Below, piece after piece: positions 47,936 through 56,893 of a stretch of 64,000 nucleotides of DNA. The DNA comes from Pseudomonadota bacterium. Lineage in GTDB: Bacteria; Pseudomonadota; Alphaproteobacteria; Sphingomonadales; Sphingomonadaceae. A program made the position numbers and the translations under genes. The notes under the pieces are model-generated. The model had not been told where the DNA came from. It made no database searches and saw only the letters and a list, made by a program, of their open reading frames with translations. The stretch spans positions 248,001 through 312,000 of the forward strand of contig JBCBSU010000002.1 in the NCBI GenBank assembly GCA_039818985.1. The letters run 5' to 3'. How positions within the stretch are numbered: position 1 is the stretch's first letter; each line of letters opens with the position of its first letter.

Positions 47936-47955
47936 AGCAATTTATATTCTTTGCT
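47936..47955. promoter_or_regulatory. Inverted repeat upstream of the LuxR gene, possible lux-type box
   Basis: AGCAA (47936-47940) and TTGCT (47951-47955) are inverted copies with a 10-base AT-rich spacer, a size near that of lux-type operators. It lies 20 bases before the TTG start of the LuxR gene, so it could mediate autoregulation. Confidence 0.35.
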
Positions 47956-48142
47956 ACAGGCTGCCCTGCCACGGACTTGCGCCGCAAGACTTATTGTCCG
48001 GCCCACGCCTTTCAAAACCCCTCAGAGCTGAAGTGAATCTGGACTTAAAATGGCTGTTGTCCGCAATATCCTGGCCGCCGGCAAAACGCAGCTGTGCCGC
48101 TACAGACACCGTCTCGTCTGCAGAAAATGTCGGTGCCTGTAA

Positions 48143-48262
48143 GGACTAGAGGAAAATGGTGCTGCTGACGGGACCGATCTAGAACATATTTTCAATGAAC
48201 TGAGCGACTGGAACGACCAGCTCAAAGAGTTTGAAGCTGAGCTTGGGGAGCTCGGCTTATGA
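48143..48262 (+). pseudogene. 3' remnant of a gene upstream of mobC
   Basis: The frame from just after the TAA at 48140 reads GLEENGAADGTDLEHIFN and ends EAELGELGL before a TGA that overlaps the mobC start (TTATGA). It is helical and acidic, like the C-terminal end of a protein, and has no start codon. The overlap with mobC is what one expects of a real upstream operon gene, so this looks like the truncated tail of a lost gene. The element border is then near 48140. Confidence 0.5.
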
Positions 48263-48624
48263 CTCAGCAAACCAAACCCTTCTCGATCCGCTTGAGCTTT
48301 GAGGAACGCGCGCAGCTTGAACGCGCTGCCGGGAGCCGCCCTCTGGGCGAATATGTCCGCCTCAAACTGTTTGGGGCCGATGGCGCCCGCTCTTCCCGCT
48401 CTTACCGTCCTAAAGCCAGCCAGAAGGAACTGGCGCAGATATTGGCACGATTGGGGTTATCCGAGCTTGGCCCTTCGCTGCGTGAACTGGCCAGCGCTGC
48501 ACGGCTAGGCGCATTGCCGGAAAGCCCTGAGACGGTGGAAGCGATTGAACGTGCTTGCGGCTCTGTCGAAGCGCTGCGGGCTGATCTGGTCCGCGCTCTC
48601 GGCTTACGCTCCGGGTCATCATGA
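48259..48624 (+). CDS. mobC: MobC-like relaxosome accessory protein
   Basis: 121 residues. The N-terminal ribbon-helix-helix (PFSIRLSFEERAQLERAAGSRPLGEYVRLKLFG) is the typical DNA-binding start of MobC proteins, which help load the relaxase at oriT. The C-terminal part (ASQKELAQILARLGLSELGPSLRELASAARLGALPES) is the MobC helical region. GGGGAG precedes the ATG. The stop overlaps the relaxase start by 4 bases. Confidence 0.88.
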   Translation: MTQQTKPFSIRLSFEERAQLERAAGSRPLGEYVRLKLFGADGARSSRSYRPKASQKELAQILARLGLSELGPSLRELASAARLGALPESPETVEAIERACGSVEALRADLVRALGLRSGSS

Positions 48625-50078
48625 TTCTGGTCGGCAACTCTCGCGGTGGTGCGCGCGATCTGGCGCAGCACTTACAAAAAGATGAGAATGATCATGTGAC
48701 CGTGCATCAACTGCGCGGCTTTGCTTCGGATAATCTGGATGGGGCGTTTCAGGAAGCATACGCTGTCTCTCGCGGTACCAAGTGCAAACAGTTTCTGTTT
48801 TCCTTGTCGCTTAACCCGCCTGCGGACGCGCAAGTGACTAGCGAGCAATTTGAGTCGGCGATTGACCGGGCAGAAGGTGAGTTGGGCTTAGGTGGTCAGC
48901 CGCGCGCTATCGTCTTTCATGAAAAGGAAGGCAGACGCCATGCTCATGCGGTGTGGTCGCGCATTGATGCCGAGACCATGACAGCCAAGCAAATGTCCTT
49001 TCACAAGAACAAACTGCAAGATGTCAGTAGAGAGCTTTACAATGAACATGGCTGGACCATGCCAGAAGGTCTGGCAGACAGAACCAAGTCTGACCCGCGT
49101 AACTTCACCCTAGAACAATGGCAACAAGCCAAGCGGCATGACAAAGACCCGCAACAGATCATAGATGCGTTCCGCGATGCCTGGGCGATCTCAGATAGCA
49201 AGGCGGCATTCGATCATGCTCTGAAAGAGCGCGGCTATTGGCTCGCCCGAGGTGACAAGCGCGGCTTTGTCGCGCTTGATCATAATGGTGAGATTTACTC
49301 CATTCCAAAACAGGTCAAGGTCAAGACCAAGGCGGTACGGGATAAGCTGGGTCATGAAGATGATCTTCCCTCGCTCACACGAGCGAAAGAAAGCATGGCG
49401 AAGGATATGAGCGCAATGCTCTCGCGCCTACAAGATGAACAGTACGAGAAGGCCGCAGCGCTAAAAGCAGAGCATAACAGCCAAAAGCAAGCGCTGGTCG
49501 ATCAGCAACGCAGCGAACGGGCCGCGCAAGACAGGCTAAGGCTCGAACGGCAACACCAAGAACAGGCCGAGCGACAAGCGCGTTTTCGCAAAGGTCTGGC
49601 TGGCCTTTGGGATCGCCTGCGCGGTGAGCATAAGCGCCTCACTGAACAAAACAGGTTGGAAGCACTTGCTAGTCAGCAACGCGACAAAGTACAGCGCGAT
49701 GCACTGGTGTTTAACCAACTGACCGAACGGCGCGAGCTGAATGAAAAGGCCAAGGCGCGCTATCAGGACATACAGGCACAGAAACAGGAATTGCAGCAAG
49801 ATCAAAAGCGCCTTGCCGAGATTGCGCAGCAGCGCGAAGAAATCAGCAGGAAAAAACGCAGGCAAAAGGTGCCAAGGCAGGAACCGGCACGCGCCCCGCC
49901 GGAGCGCACAAGGCCAAAACCGCAAGAGCCGCGCGCTGCGTTCAATACAGAGGCCGCTAAGCCTTCACCTGCGGACGACAAAGCCGCCAAGCGGCAAGCC
50001 TTTATCGCACAACGGCAAAGGCAGGCCAAAGAGGCACAAGAGCGAAGGCAATCACGCGGGCCGGAGTTGGAGCGGTAA
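48621..50078 (+). CDS. Relaxase/mobilisation nuclease
   Basis: 485 residues. The relaxase domain occupies about 1-180. The three-histidine metal motif is H100, H107, H109 in FHEKEGRRHAHAVW. I do not see the usual early catalytic Tyr (the first Tyr is Y47), so the nicking residue is unclear. The region from about 250 to the end is a long, charged coiled coil (Gln, Lys, Glu, Arg rich). Its last 40 residues include KRQAFIAQRQRQAKEAQERRQSRG, similar to a stretch at the start of the protein encoded at 63699. It overlaps mobC by 4 bases. Confidence 0.9.
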   Translation: MILVGNSRGGARDLAQHLQKDENDHVTVHQLRGFASDNLDGAFQEAYAVSRGTKCKQFLFSLSLNPPADAQVTSEQFESAIDRAEGELGLGGQPRAIVFHEKEGRRHAHAVWSRIDAETMTAKQMSFHKNKLQDVSRELYNEHGWTMPEGLADRTKSDPRNFTLEQWQQAKRHDKDPQQIIDAFRDAWAISDSKAAFDHALKERGYWLARGDKRGFVALDHNGEIYSIPKQVKVKTKAVRDKLGHEDDLPSLTRAKESMAKDMSAMLSRLQDEQYEKAAALKAEHNSQKQALVDQQRSERAAQDRLRLERQHQEQAERQARFRKGLAGLWDRLRGEHKRLTEQNRLEALASQQRDKVQRDALVFNQLTERRELNEKAKARYQDIQAQKQELQQDQKRLAEIAQQREEISRKKRRQKVPRQEPARAPPERTRPKPQEPRAAFNTEAAKPSPADDKAAKRQAFIAQRQRQAKEAQERRQSRGPELER

Positions 50079-50099
50079 ATCACTGCTCCACTCTATGCT

Positions 50100-50303
50100 T
50101 TAGCTGGTCTTTGGTTCACGCAGCACAACGCGCCCATCTATAGGCATAGTGTCGAGCATAAGAGTTAGCCCTTTGCCGTCCCTGTGGTCCCAAGCCGCGC
50201 CTACGCGATGCCAATAGCTGTTCTCGCCACGCTTTGAGACGTGCCATGCAATCAATGCGGGTTCTTTTGGTTCAATCATGCTGGTTTGCTGGTTCATCGC
50301 CAT
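50100..50303 (-). CDS. Small soluble protein of mobile elements, unknown function
   Basis: 67 residues starting MAMNQQTSMIEP, with AAAGGAAATTG before the ATG. The core AWHVSKRGENSYWHRVGAAWDHRDGKGLTLMLDTMPIDGRVVLREP looks like a short beta-rich fold seen in plasmid-borne small proteins. It is convergent with the relaxase gene. Function unknown. Confidence 0.65.
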   Translation of the reverse strand: MAMNQQTSMIEPKEPALIAWHVSKRGENSYWHRVGAAWDHRDGKGLTLMLDTMPIDGRVVLREPKTS

Positions 50304-50324
50304 TGTTCAATTTCCTTTGGTTAT

Positions 50325-50342
50325 GGGTTGCTCATGCAACCC
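50325..50342. promoter_or_regulatory. Perfect hairpin in the relaxase-side intergenic region
   Basis: GGGTTGC (50325-50331) and GCAACCC (50336-50342) form a 7-bp stem with the loop TCAT, in the 265-base gap between the small 67-residue gene and the ABC-3C ATPase gene. Confidence 0.5.
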
Positions 50343-50442
50343 TGCCCATTGGCGAAATCGGGGTGTGCAAACGGAATGGAAAATCGACGGCGGGCGCACG
50401 AAGCAAAGCGCAGGAGCCTCGGGAGACCGTCTATTTTGTGTG

Positions 50443-50480
50443 AAGTGCGCTGAGGGGCTGGTCCCTAAGTGCGCAAGGGA
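50443..50480 (+). other. Candidate oriT core
   Basis: AAGTGCGC occurs twice, at 50443-50450 and 50467-50474, 24 bases apart. The second is in TAAGTGCGCAAGGG, which resembles the TAAGTGCGCCCT core of some plasmid oriT sites, and is enclosed by TCCCT (50462-50466) and AGGGA (50476-50480). It lies in the gap near the relaxase genes. No nicking data exist; the call rests on sequence similarity and position. Confidence 0.35.
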
Positions 50481-50568
50481 TTGAAGCCGAATGGCCGAGA
50501 CGCCGCAGGTGGCTCGGTTTACGAAAGCCCGGCCCGAAGGGTACGCCCAACAATTCCTTCGAATTTTA

Positions 50569-52413
50569 CTAAAGAAACAGTCCTTCGCGGCCTTGGCCAT
50601 CGTTACCGCTGAACATCGTAACCTGCGGTCGCTTTTGAAAGTCGTTTGGCGGATCGGTGTTTTCGACGATGATGAATTGGCGATCAGCTCCAGCGTCACT
50701 GAGGAAGTCATAGAAGTGGCGGTTTAGGTCGGTCGAGCGAAGGTCGTCATCATCCCCCTCGGGTTCTCGGTAGGAGAGTAATGGAGAATCCAGCACAATG
50801 AACCCAGGGTGCGGCATATCGTTTCTGAAGCAGTATTCCTGCAGGCTAACCGTGAATGCAGCCTGAGTGATTGCCCGCAGTCCTTTCCCGAATGATGTCC
50901 GTGCTTTGCCATCAATGACAAGATCTTTGGCCTTTAGATCGAAGTGAACCCGGGTCACATTCGGGAAATGCCAAGCTTTCAGGATGCGCAAAGTTTCAGT
51001 CGCAAACGCGTCAACCGTGCTCGTCGATAGATCAACATCCTTTGGATCGCTAGCTGCGTCCTGTTCGCCCAAAGCAAGAAGATCATCTCTCCGCTTTTCA
51101 AGGTCTGTGAGATTGCGATGCACGGCCAAGGCCTCGCGCACCTCCCCGCTTTTATCAGCGAGGTCACGGTAGGTTTTTCGCATTTTACGAAGATTTGGGG
51201 CAACCACCTTCTCAATTTCCGCAGACAAGCCCGATAGGCGCTGCTCAAGTTTCGGCAATCTGTTTTCAAAGGCGGCGGCCTCTTGGCGCAACGAGGAGAT
51301 GGTTGTCTGCAACTCACCCTGCTTGAGCTTGATTTTGCCGATCTCGGAGTTCGCCGCTGCAATTACCCGGTCAACATCACCATCACAGTCGCGATCGTGC
51401 CGATGATGCTCTGCTGCTGCACCGCACAGTGGACAATCGACCTCCCCAAGTGCTGCAAAGAGGCTCCCAGCTTCCGCAATAGCCTCAAGACGATTCGTAT
51501 CGGAGCGGTAGTGCGCCGTTAGAAGTGTGAACCGCTCAAGCAGCGCCGTCACTTCAGTTAGTCGGTTGCGAGCCTCCTCAATCTGCTTGGCCACTTTACG
51601 ACGCTTGCCAGACGCTTCCCGAAATTCCTTCTCGGAGATAGCGAGCTGTTCGCCACGCGAATGCATTCCCTCTTCTAGGCGCTCTAGCTGCTCGCTCAGC
51701 TCTTTAGGAGGTCCGGCGAGCGCTTTCACCTCTTGCTGGGAGGCCTTAATGAGCTGATTGAGAAGGTCGATCTGGGCTTGGCGGTTCTGATTCTCGGCAC
51801 TTTTGGCCTTGTCTGGCACCAAGGAGGAGTCGTCCACTCCGGTCAGCAACAGCTTGAAGGCGGAGGTGTTGGCCGTGTCGCTTACATAGCCGCCATCGGC
51901 CAGCGGTGAGCGTTGCTGAATGATTTCTTCTTCGTTTATGACGATCAACCGCGCGATATTTCTGAAACTAAGGCTCTGTGTTTCGCCTTTTTGATTTTTC
52001 TTTATGCGCTGTTTTTGAAGGTCAATGAGGCCAAGCAGGAATGCCGAAAGGTTATCGTCCTTCCGTTCATTATGTTGTTCGGCAAGGGTCTCGCCGTCAC
52101 TGTCTGGGAGTGCGGTCGTGTGAATTCCTGCGAAGCGCTTGAAAGGACCGCCTGCGACGTCGCGCACGAGAGTAAAAGCTTCACCATCGGAGGTCTCAAA
52201 CGCTAGGAGCGCGTGCTTATAGCCCACCCGCTCAGGCACATCGCGCAGCGGCCCTTTGCCGCCCAGCATGAAGTCGATAGTCTCAACAATGAAAGATTTA
52301 CCAGTGTTTGAAGCGCCGTATATGACGTTCAAACCGGGGCCAAATTCGATGACTGAAGGCTCGCGATGCGGCCCGAAATATCCCAGTGCTCTGAGTTGAA
52401 GCCTGTCGGTCAT
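50569..52413 (-). CDS. DUF3732 SMC/Rad50-like ATPase of an ABC-3C system
   Basis: 614 residues. Walker A is G33-S40 (GASNTGKS), Walker B region FIVLDSP at 538-544. Coiled coils flank a central CPLC (C327, C330), placed like the zinc hook of Rad50. A short-coil SMC ATPase with these parts is the DUF3732/ABC-3C ATPase, predicted to sense something (DNA ends or phage structures) and trigger its partner effector. The ATG overlaps the stop of the middle-component gene (ATGA), and the gene is the last of a five-gene leftward operon. Confidence 0.87.
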   Translation of the reverse strand: MTDRLQLRALGYFGPHREPSVIEFGPGLNVIYGASNTGKSFIVETIDFMLGGKGPLRDVPERVGYKHALLAFETSDGEAFTLVRDVAGGPFKRFAGIHTTALPDSDGETLAEQHNERKDDNLSAFLLGLIDLQKQRIKKNQKGETQSLSFRNIARLIVINEEEIIQQRSPLADGGYVSDTANTSAFKLLLTGVDDSSLVPDKAKSAENQNRQAQIDLLNQLIKASQQEVKALAGPPKELSEQLERLEEGMHSRGEQLAISEKEFREASGKRRKVAKQIEEARNRLTEVTALLERFTLLTAHYRSDTNRLEAIAEAGSLFAALGEVDCPLCGAAAEHHRHDRDCDGDVDRVIAAANSEIGKIKLKQGELQTTISSLRQEAAAFENRLPKLEQRLSGLSAEIEKVVAPNLRKMRKTYRDLADKSGEVREALAVHRNLTDLEKRRDDLLALGEQDAASDPKDVDLSTSTVDAFATETLRILKAWHFPNVTRVHFDLKAKDLVIDGKARTSFGKGLRAITQAAFTVSLQEYCFRNDMPHPGFIVLDSPLLSYREPEGDDDDLRSTDLNRHFYDFLSDAGADRQFIIVENTDPPNDFQKRPQVTMFSGNDGQGREGLFL

Positions 52414-52910
52414 TGCTGACCTCCAAGACTTCGTTCGACGTCCTGGAATTCAACAACCCATTGGTCGAAAAAACGGCGCATTAGTGCATCAAACGCATTA
52501 TCGTCGTAGTGCGCAAAATGCTCGGCCAGCCACACTGACCGTTCCTTTAGAGCTTTCAGATAAGGCGAGGTGAGCGCATCCAGAAACATGGCAGCGGTTT
52601 CGCCTGCCCGATATCTTAAGCCAGAGTCAGTAGGCAGTCTCTCTATAAGGTTGCGGGTCATCATCAGATGGACAGCGTCCTGAACGATACGGCGGCGAAC
52701 ATCCGTTGCGGGAGTCTTTATGGGCGCTTCGGGATGAAGGTCGGCAGGGCCACCGAGCAATTCGGTGTGTACCAATAGGTAGTCGAGCGCGGTGAGGCGC
52801 TGGATATCGAAATCTCTTGGAAAAGCGGCGCCCAGTACGGCCACGGCACGAATGCCGGCTTCGAGTGTGCCGTTAAAAGTGAGACCTCCTTGTGCCATCA
52901 TTTCGTCCAT
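52410..52910 (-). CDS. ABC-3C middle component
   Basis: 166 residues, starting [14 protein letters not shown]. Helical, soluble, with FDIQRLTALDYLLVHTELLGG and AVHLMMTRNLIERLPTDSGLRYRAGETAAMFLDAL, a winged-helix-like pattern. The gene position, between a nuclease-like gene and a DUF3732 ATPase gene, and the size fit the middle component (MC) of ABC-3C systems, which links effector and ATPase. It overlaps the upstream gene by 13 bases and the downstream gene by 4. Confidence 0.78.
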   Translation of the reverse strand: MDEMMAQGGLTFNGTLEAGIRAVAVLGAAFPRDFDIQRLTALDYLLVHTELLGGPADLHPEAPIKTPATDVRRRIVQDAVHLMMTRNLIERLPTDSGLRYRAGETAAMFLDALTSPYLKALKERSVWLAEHFAHYDDNAFDALMRRFFDQWVVEFQDVERSLGGQQ

Positions 52911-53983
52911 TTGAGGCGGTCCTCATTGGCAAGTTGATGACAAATCCCATGGCGGTCTTTTACAAGCGCACTCTGGCCTAGCGGATGTGCATCCAGTGAT
53001 ATAGATTGTGCAGTCATGGTTGCGGACTTGACCCTGGCGAGACCGTCTGGGTGATCGGCGTCAACGGTATCGACGATCCCGTCATAGACTTCCTGTTGCA
53101 GCCCTTCATAGGTTCCAGGCTCCACCTTATCTCGCACAAAAATCCGCAGCGACTCGGCATGGTAGAAGCTCTCACGCTGACGTTTGAAATGTTCCTTCAA
53201 AGGCTTCCACTGGTTCAAGGCGGCCACATCTGCGCACTCTTTCTTGGTGTGGTCGGCATACGCTGCGAGCAAGTGCCCTACATACTTACTCTCATGAGCC
53301 TTGATTGCCGTGGGCGGAGCCGTAGGAACGGGCCTCGCAGGTAAAGCGCCCCCAAAGCGCGGGATGAAATATGGCGTTTGGCGATGTCCCTCAATGAGTT
53401 CGCGCGGTGTAATTGACTTGAAGATTGAGAAGTCGAAGGTTTCAACATATTCTGCAAATTCGCCAGTCAGAGCGATGGTTTGTTTTGACGTGATCTTGTC
53501 TGCGACATTCTTATCCCACACCTCCAAGAGTTGGGTTTTCAGATTGGCCGTGTTTGCAAGGAGCTGCGCCAACGTAGTGCCTACGCCCTTGGGTGCCACA
53601 AAATAGTAGGCGCGCGGCGGGACATAATGTCCTTGAAAGGAATGCCAAAGAATTTTGCCGATCTCTGGCCAGGCGGTTCCGGGGGTAAGCGGGGCAGCAT
53701 AGTGCTTGCACTGGTAGTTATCCCAGGCACCTGCGAGCATCGACTCATCAGTAAAGGCCGCAATGTCGATTCCCCGATCATTCGCGCCTGAAAAGCGCAT
53801 CACCTTGGCATAGTCCGGCTTTAAAACAGCCGAGACCCACTCGTCGATGAACTCTTCCCAGTCATCAGCGCTATATAGAAATAGCCGTTTATAGGGTTCA
53901 ATCGGCGGGCCAGCCTGTAACTGAGCTGGAGAGCTCAACGACGCGGTGGCTGGAGGGGCGTCAATTTCGGTGAAGTCATCCAT
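52898..53983 (-). CDS. ABC-3C effector with PD-(D/E)XK-type nuclease region
   Basis: 361 residues from the ATG at 53983. About residues 30-190 look like a restriction-endonuclease-like fold: [12 protein letters not shown] (D69, D73) and DNYQCKHY (Q91-x-K93) are the D...QxK signature. The C-terminal region (about 225-361) is the part that marks ABC-3C effectors: [18 protein letters not shown] and [29 protein letters not shown]. An AAGGGG ribosome site precedes the start. It overlaps the restriction gene by 8 bases and the middle component by 13. Predicted to cut nucleic acid when activated; not shown experimentally here. Confidence 0.8.
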   Translation of the reverse strand: MDDFTEIDAPPATASLSSPAQLQAGPPIEPYKRLFLYSADDWEEFIDEWVSAVLKPDYAKVMRFSGANDRGIDIAAFTDESMLAGAWDNYQCKHYAAPLTPGTAWPEIGKILWHSFQGHYVPPRAYYFVAPKGVGTTLAQLLANTANLKTQLLEVWDKNVADKITSKQTIALTGEFAEYVETFDFSIFKSITPRELIEGHRQTPYFIPRFGGALPARPVPTAPPTAIKAHESKYVGHLLAAYADHTKKECADVAALNQWKPLKEHFKRQRESFYHAESLRIFVRDKVEPGTYEGLQQEVYDGIVDTVDADHPDGLARVKSATMTAQSISLDAHPLGQSALVKDRHGICHQLANEDRLKWTK

Positions 53984-54722
53984 CGCCGCCCCTTGCGGCC
54001 TCGGCTGCAATATGAGCTGCGAAAGCTGTCACAAACGTCTTGAGGCTGGTTAGCTCGGACAGATTTTGAAATTCTCCCGTCGTCGAAGCTGCGCGCGGTG
54101 AGGCAATAGTGGATGCGGCTGAATAGAGCTGTTCTTGGACCAGCCGTTGGCAAAGAACATCGTAGCGCTTGAGATAAGATGCTCCGCGAAACTCTGGGAA
54201 CACATCGAAGTGCGGCGAGCGGTCCTTAACAGGCTTGCGAGATCCTGCGGCATCCTCGACCATCATGAGCCAACCCGTAAATGGGCGGGGTTGGTCGCCG
54301 AGCGCACCTTCACGAAAGGCCACACTGAAATCGTGCGCCGTGCCAATTGCTTCTTCGGTTCGATTATTAAAATTATTGCCAAATGAAGGACCAACTTGGC
54401 TTTTCAACTCTATGGCCGCAACCAACCGACCATCGTTAATCACGAGCAAATCCCAAAGCTTGGTCGGCCGAAAATAGCCGGGAAGGGTAAGCAACCCTTT
54501 GTTCTGACAAATGTCGGCATGACCCAGCCCATTGGCTTCAACGAGGTTGATAATCAGAGCAACGAAACCGTCCATGTTTTTGCCAGCGGTTACGCTCGCA
54601 CGTTCACCCTGATCGGTGTTGCCAGCTTCTATCTGTGCCTGTCTAGCCATTTCGCGATTGCCCCAAAAGGCCATCACCGCTTCGCGTGCTGTTTTCTCAT
54701 AGCTAGCTAGATCAAGCCCCAT
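53976..54722 (-). CDS. PaeR7I/XhoI-type restriction endonuclease
   Basis: 248 residues. It resembles the PaeR7I family (XhoI isoschizomers, CTCGAG). The catalytic region is [22 protein letters not shown], with D91, E105 and K107 in a PD-(D/E)XK arrangement, followed by [21 protein letters not shown], a block typical of the family. The ATG shares one base with the stop of the methyltransferase gene (TAATG). The sequence CTCGAG occurs in this window, for example at 2853, 22726, 22915 and 43746, so protection by the methyltransferase would be needed. Confidence 0.88.
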   Translation of the reverse strand: MGLDLASYEKTAREAVMAFWGNREMARQAQIEAGNTDQGERASVTAGKNMDGFVALIINLVEANGLGHADICQNKGLLTLPGYFRPTKLWDLLVINDGRLVAAIELKSQVGPSFGNNFNNRTEEAIGTAHDFSVAFREGALGDQPRPFTGWLMMVEDAAGSRKPVKDRSPHFDVFPEFRGASYLKRYDVLCQRLVQEQLYSAASTIASPRAASTTGEFQNLSELTSLKTFVTAFAAHIAAEAARGGDG

Positions 54723-56422
54723 TACTCTCCCTTACTTTCTAAAGCCGCACGTTCACCATTCGACATAGCGTAAAGCTCAAATACACACTGGTTGCAAATT
54801 TCTGTGTCTTTAGCGCGCGCTGCATCCACAAGTCTTTTTTGTAGAGTAATCGGAATGCTTTTCCATTTGGGTAGCCGAATACGACGAAGATATTGAGCCT
54901 GAAAGCGCAAATACCCGCCGCGCATCTGTGTTGAGTATGCCGCGACGAACAGCTTTGCGATTCCAGAAACCAGCACCGCTTGCAAGGCCTGTATGTCCCA
55001 CTCGTCAGAAACGATGTAGTAAAGGTTATGGTGCGGATAGAGCCGACCGTCCTCATAGACGATATGCGCCTCTCCTTTGATATCAGGAATAAGAAGCTTG
55101 GGTCTTTGCGCCAATTCCGGATAGATTCGATCAATGGTACGATACCATCGGGCTGGAGATTTGCGTGCTACATGCCGTCCTGCGATCTGGTCCTTGCGCG
55201 CCTCAAGATAGGCGGCAAGCCTAGGATATGCAGATAAATCGACGAGCTTTCCATCATCGTCAAAGGGATTGACGACGCCGTAGCCGCGCCAATCGACATA
55301 ACCACTGTCTATGTCACGAGTAAGCACTAGTGGGAGCTTACGGCTTTCCTCGACATCAAGTTGATCGAACTTGCCGATAAACGCCTTGTCGGCACCAGTC
55401 GCAACGCCGATACCAACCCTGCATCCCACTTCTTCAAGCGTAGAGTATTCGGACTCGAGTCTGCGTAGCAGAGATAATTGGTCGGATGCTTCGAGTATCC
55501 ATGGTTCTGAACCACTGGCGATGCCGCGTGCTGTCTTCACAGATACGGAAGGTGCGTCGCTCAGCAACTCATTGGCAAGGAGGTCCAGAGCTTTCTTGGA
55601 AATCCTTGGTCTATGAGCGATCTTGGTTTCGCCCGAAGTCTCCCTGCCTATGACAGTGATCGCGGGATAGGCCACTACCTCATCATGAAAGGCGTCAGTG
55701 CCCACCATGTCAACATAAGTCTCTAGGTGATAGTGTTCGGCGACAAACTCGCGAAGCTTGCGGCCATATCGGTTCTTCATCCATCGGTCCGAGCAGATGA
55801 AACAAAGCTTCCCGTTACCACTCAAGAGGCGCAATGAACGCTCGATAAAGGGGACATAGATGTCAGCGCGATCGAAGATTGTATCGAAGCGCTTTCGATA
55901 TTCGGCGATCAGAACGGCAGGTATCATTTCCTGTCGGACATAAGGCGGATTACCGACAACGAAATCAAACTGGCCATCGACTGACGACAGCAAGAAATCA
56001 CCTTGGTGCAACCAATTCTCAGTGAGCTTCACCGCAAATGATCTCGTGAAGCCTGCTTCAATAAGCTCAGCAATCACGTTCTGTCGAAGCCCTTCGCATG
56101 ACGAGGCGTGTAACTCGACGGCATGAATTGCAGAAAAAAGCGCTTCGGGTTCCGCATCTGAATTTCTCCAAGCTTCTATCAGGCGAGCAATGGCAGGCAA
56201 CAAGAAGTCTCCCTGGCCAAAAGATGGTTCAAGCAGACGCATTTGATGAAGAGGGCGGTCAGTTGTGTATCCGACAAGATCGAGAATAAACTCAACAACC
56301 TCTGAACGCGTGAAGATTGCTCCACGCTTTTCCGTTCCCGCATCAGAAAGGGCTGCAACCGCCTCCGAAATGGGGCACAGCTCTGGAAAGGATGGCTCAG
56401 CAATGTCAGCAACAAGGTTCAT
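54722..56422 (-). CDS. Type II adenine-specific DNA methyltransferase (PaeR7I-type)
   Basis: 566 residues. The SAM-binding motif is LEPSFGQGD (64-72) and the catalytic motif IV is NPPY at 158-161, the mark of N6-adenine methyltransferases. The target-recognition region is in the C-terminal half. With the PaeR7I-type endonuclease next to it the expected target is CTCGAG, with methylation of the adenine. The gene itself holds a CTCGAG site (55454-55459). It is the first gene of the five-gene operon and shares one base with the next. Confidence 0.88.
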   Translation of the reverse strand: MNLVADIAEPSFPELCPISEAVAALSDAGTEKRGAIFTRSEVVEFILDLVGYTTDRPLHQMRLLEPSFGQGDFLLPAIARLIEAWRNSDAEPEALFSAIHAVELHASSCEGLRQNVIAELIEAGFTRSFAVKLTENWLHQGDFLLSSVDGQFDFVVGNPPYVRQEMIPAVLIAEYRKRFDTIFDRADIYVPFIERSLRLLSGNGKLCFICSDRWMKNRYGRKLREFVAEHYHLETYVDMVGTDAFHDEVVAYPAITVIGRETSGETKIAHRPRISKKALDLLANELLSDAPSVSVKTARGIASGSEPWILEASDQLSLLRRLESEYSTLEEVGCRVGIGVATGADKAFIGKFDQLDVEESRKLPLVLTRDIDSGYVDWRGYGVVNPFDDDGKLVDLSAYPRLAAYLEARKDQIAGRHVARKSPARWYRTIDRIYPELAQRPKLLIPDIKGEAHIVYEDGRLYPHHNLYYIVSDEWDIQALQAVLVSGIAKLFVAAYSTQMRGGYLRFQAQYLRRIRLPKWKSIPITLQKRLVDAARAKDTEICNQCVFELYAMSNGERAALESKGE

Positions 56423-56671
56423 ATTAGGGACTTCGTGCCTTTGGTCGGCCCTGCCGAACAGAATTTATGGTACATACCAGCCTAAGCTCGGCCAGAACAG
56501 AAGTAGATCACAGCGCCCAATATTGTGTCAACTTGCTCACACCGACAATGCAGAGATTTAGGCACAGATTGGTCCACACCCGCTCGTGTAATTGCAGGAA
56601 TGTTCATGAAATACTGGGCCAGAGGGGTGCAGCGGGAGACAGCATGTCTCCCCTGCCGAACGCAGTGAGCC

Positions 56672-56700
56672 AAGATGCGCTGTATTACAGCGCACATCTT
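56672..56700. repeat. Stem-loop upstream of the restriction-modification operon
   Basis: AAGATGCGCTGT (56672-56683) and ACAGCGCACATCTT (56687-56700) pair with a 3-base loop and a 2-base bulge. It may be an operator for a controller or a terminator between divergent units. Confidence 0.45.
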
Positions 56701-56893
56701 GCACACAGTGACTAATGCCAAAACGGCTCACTCTTTAGAAATTGTCTATTATGGGCCTGTATGCCTGCTCATTTTTTAAAGATGCAGTGATCTGCGTAGC
56801 TGAACATAGCAGCAGAGAGTAAATTAAAAATTAAGAAAAATTGGATATCATTATGCAAGGAAAACATTTGTCAGCGTTGCTAAAGATTGCAAG

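Noticed and set aside
48050-48142. A 30-codon, cysteine-rich plus-strand frame (MAVVRNILAAGKTQLCRYRH, then more Cys)
   Set aside because: No ribosome site, sits at the element edge, and shares its frame with the truncated tail; likely chance.
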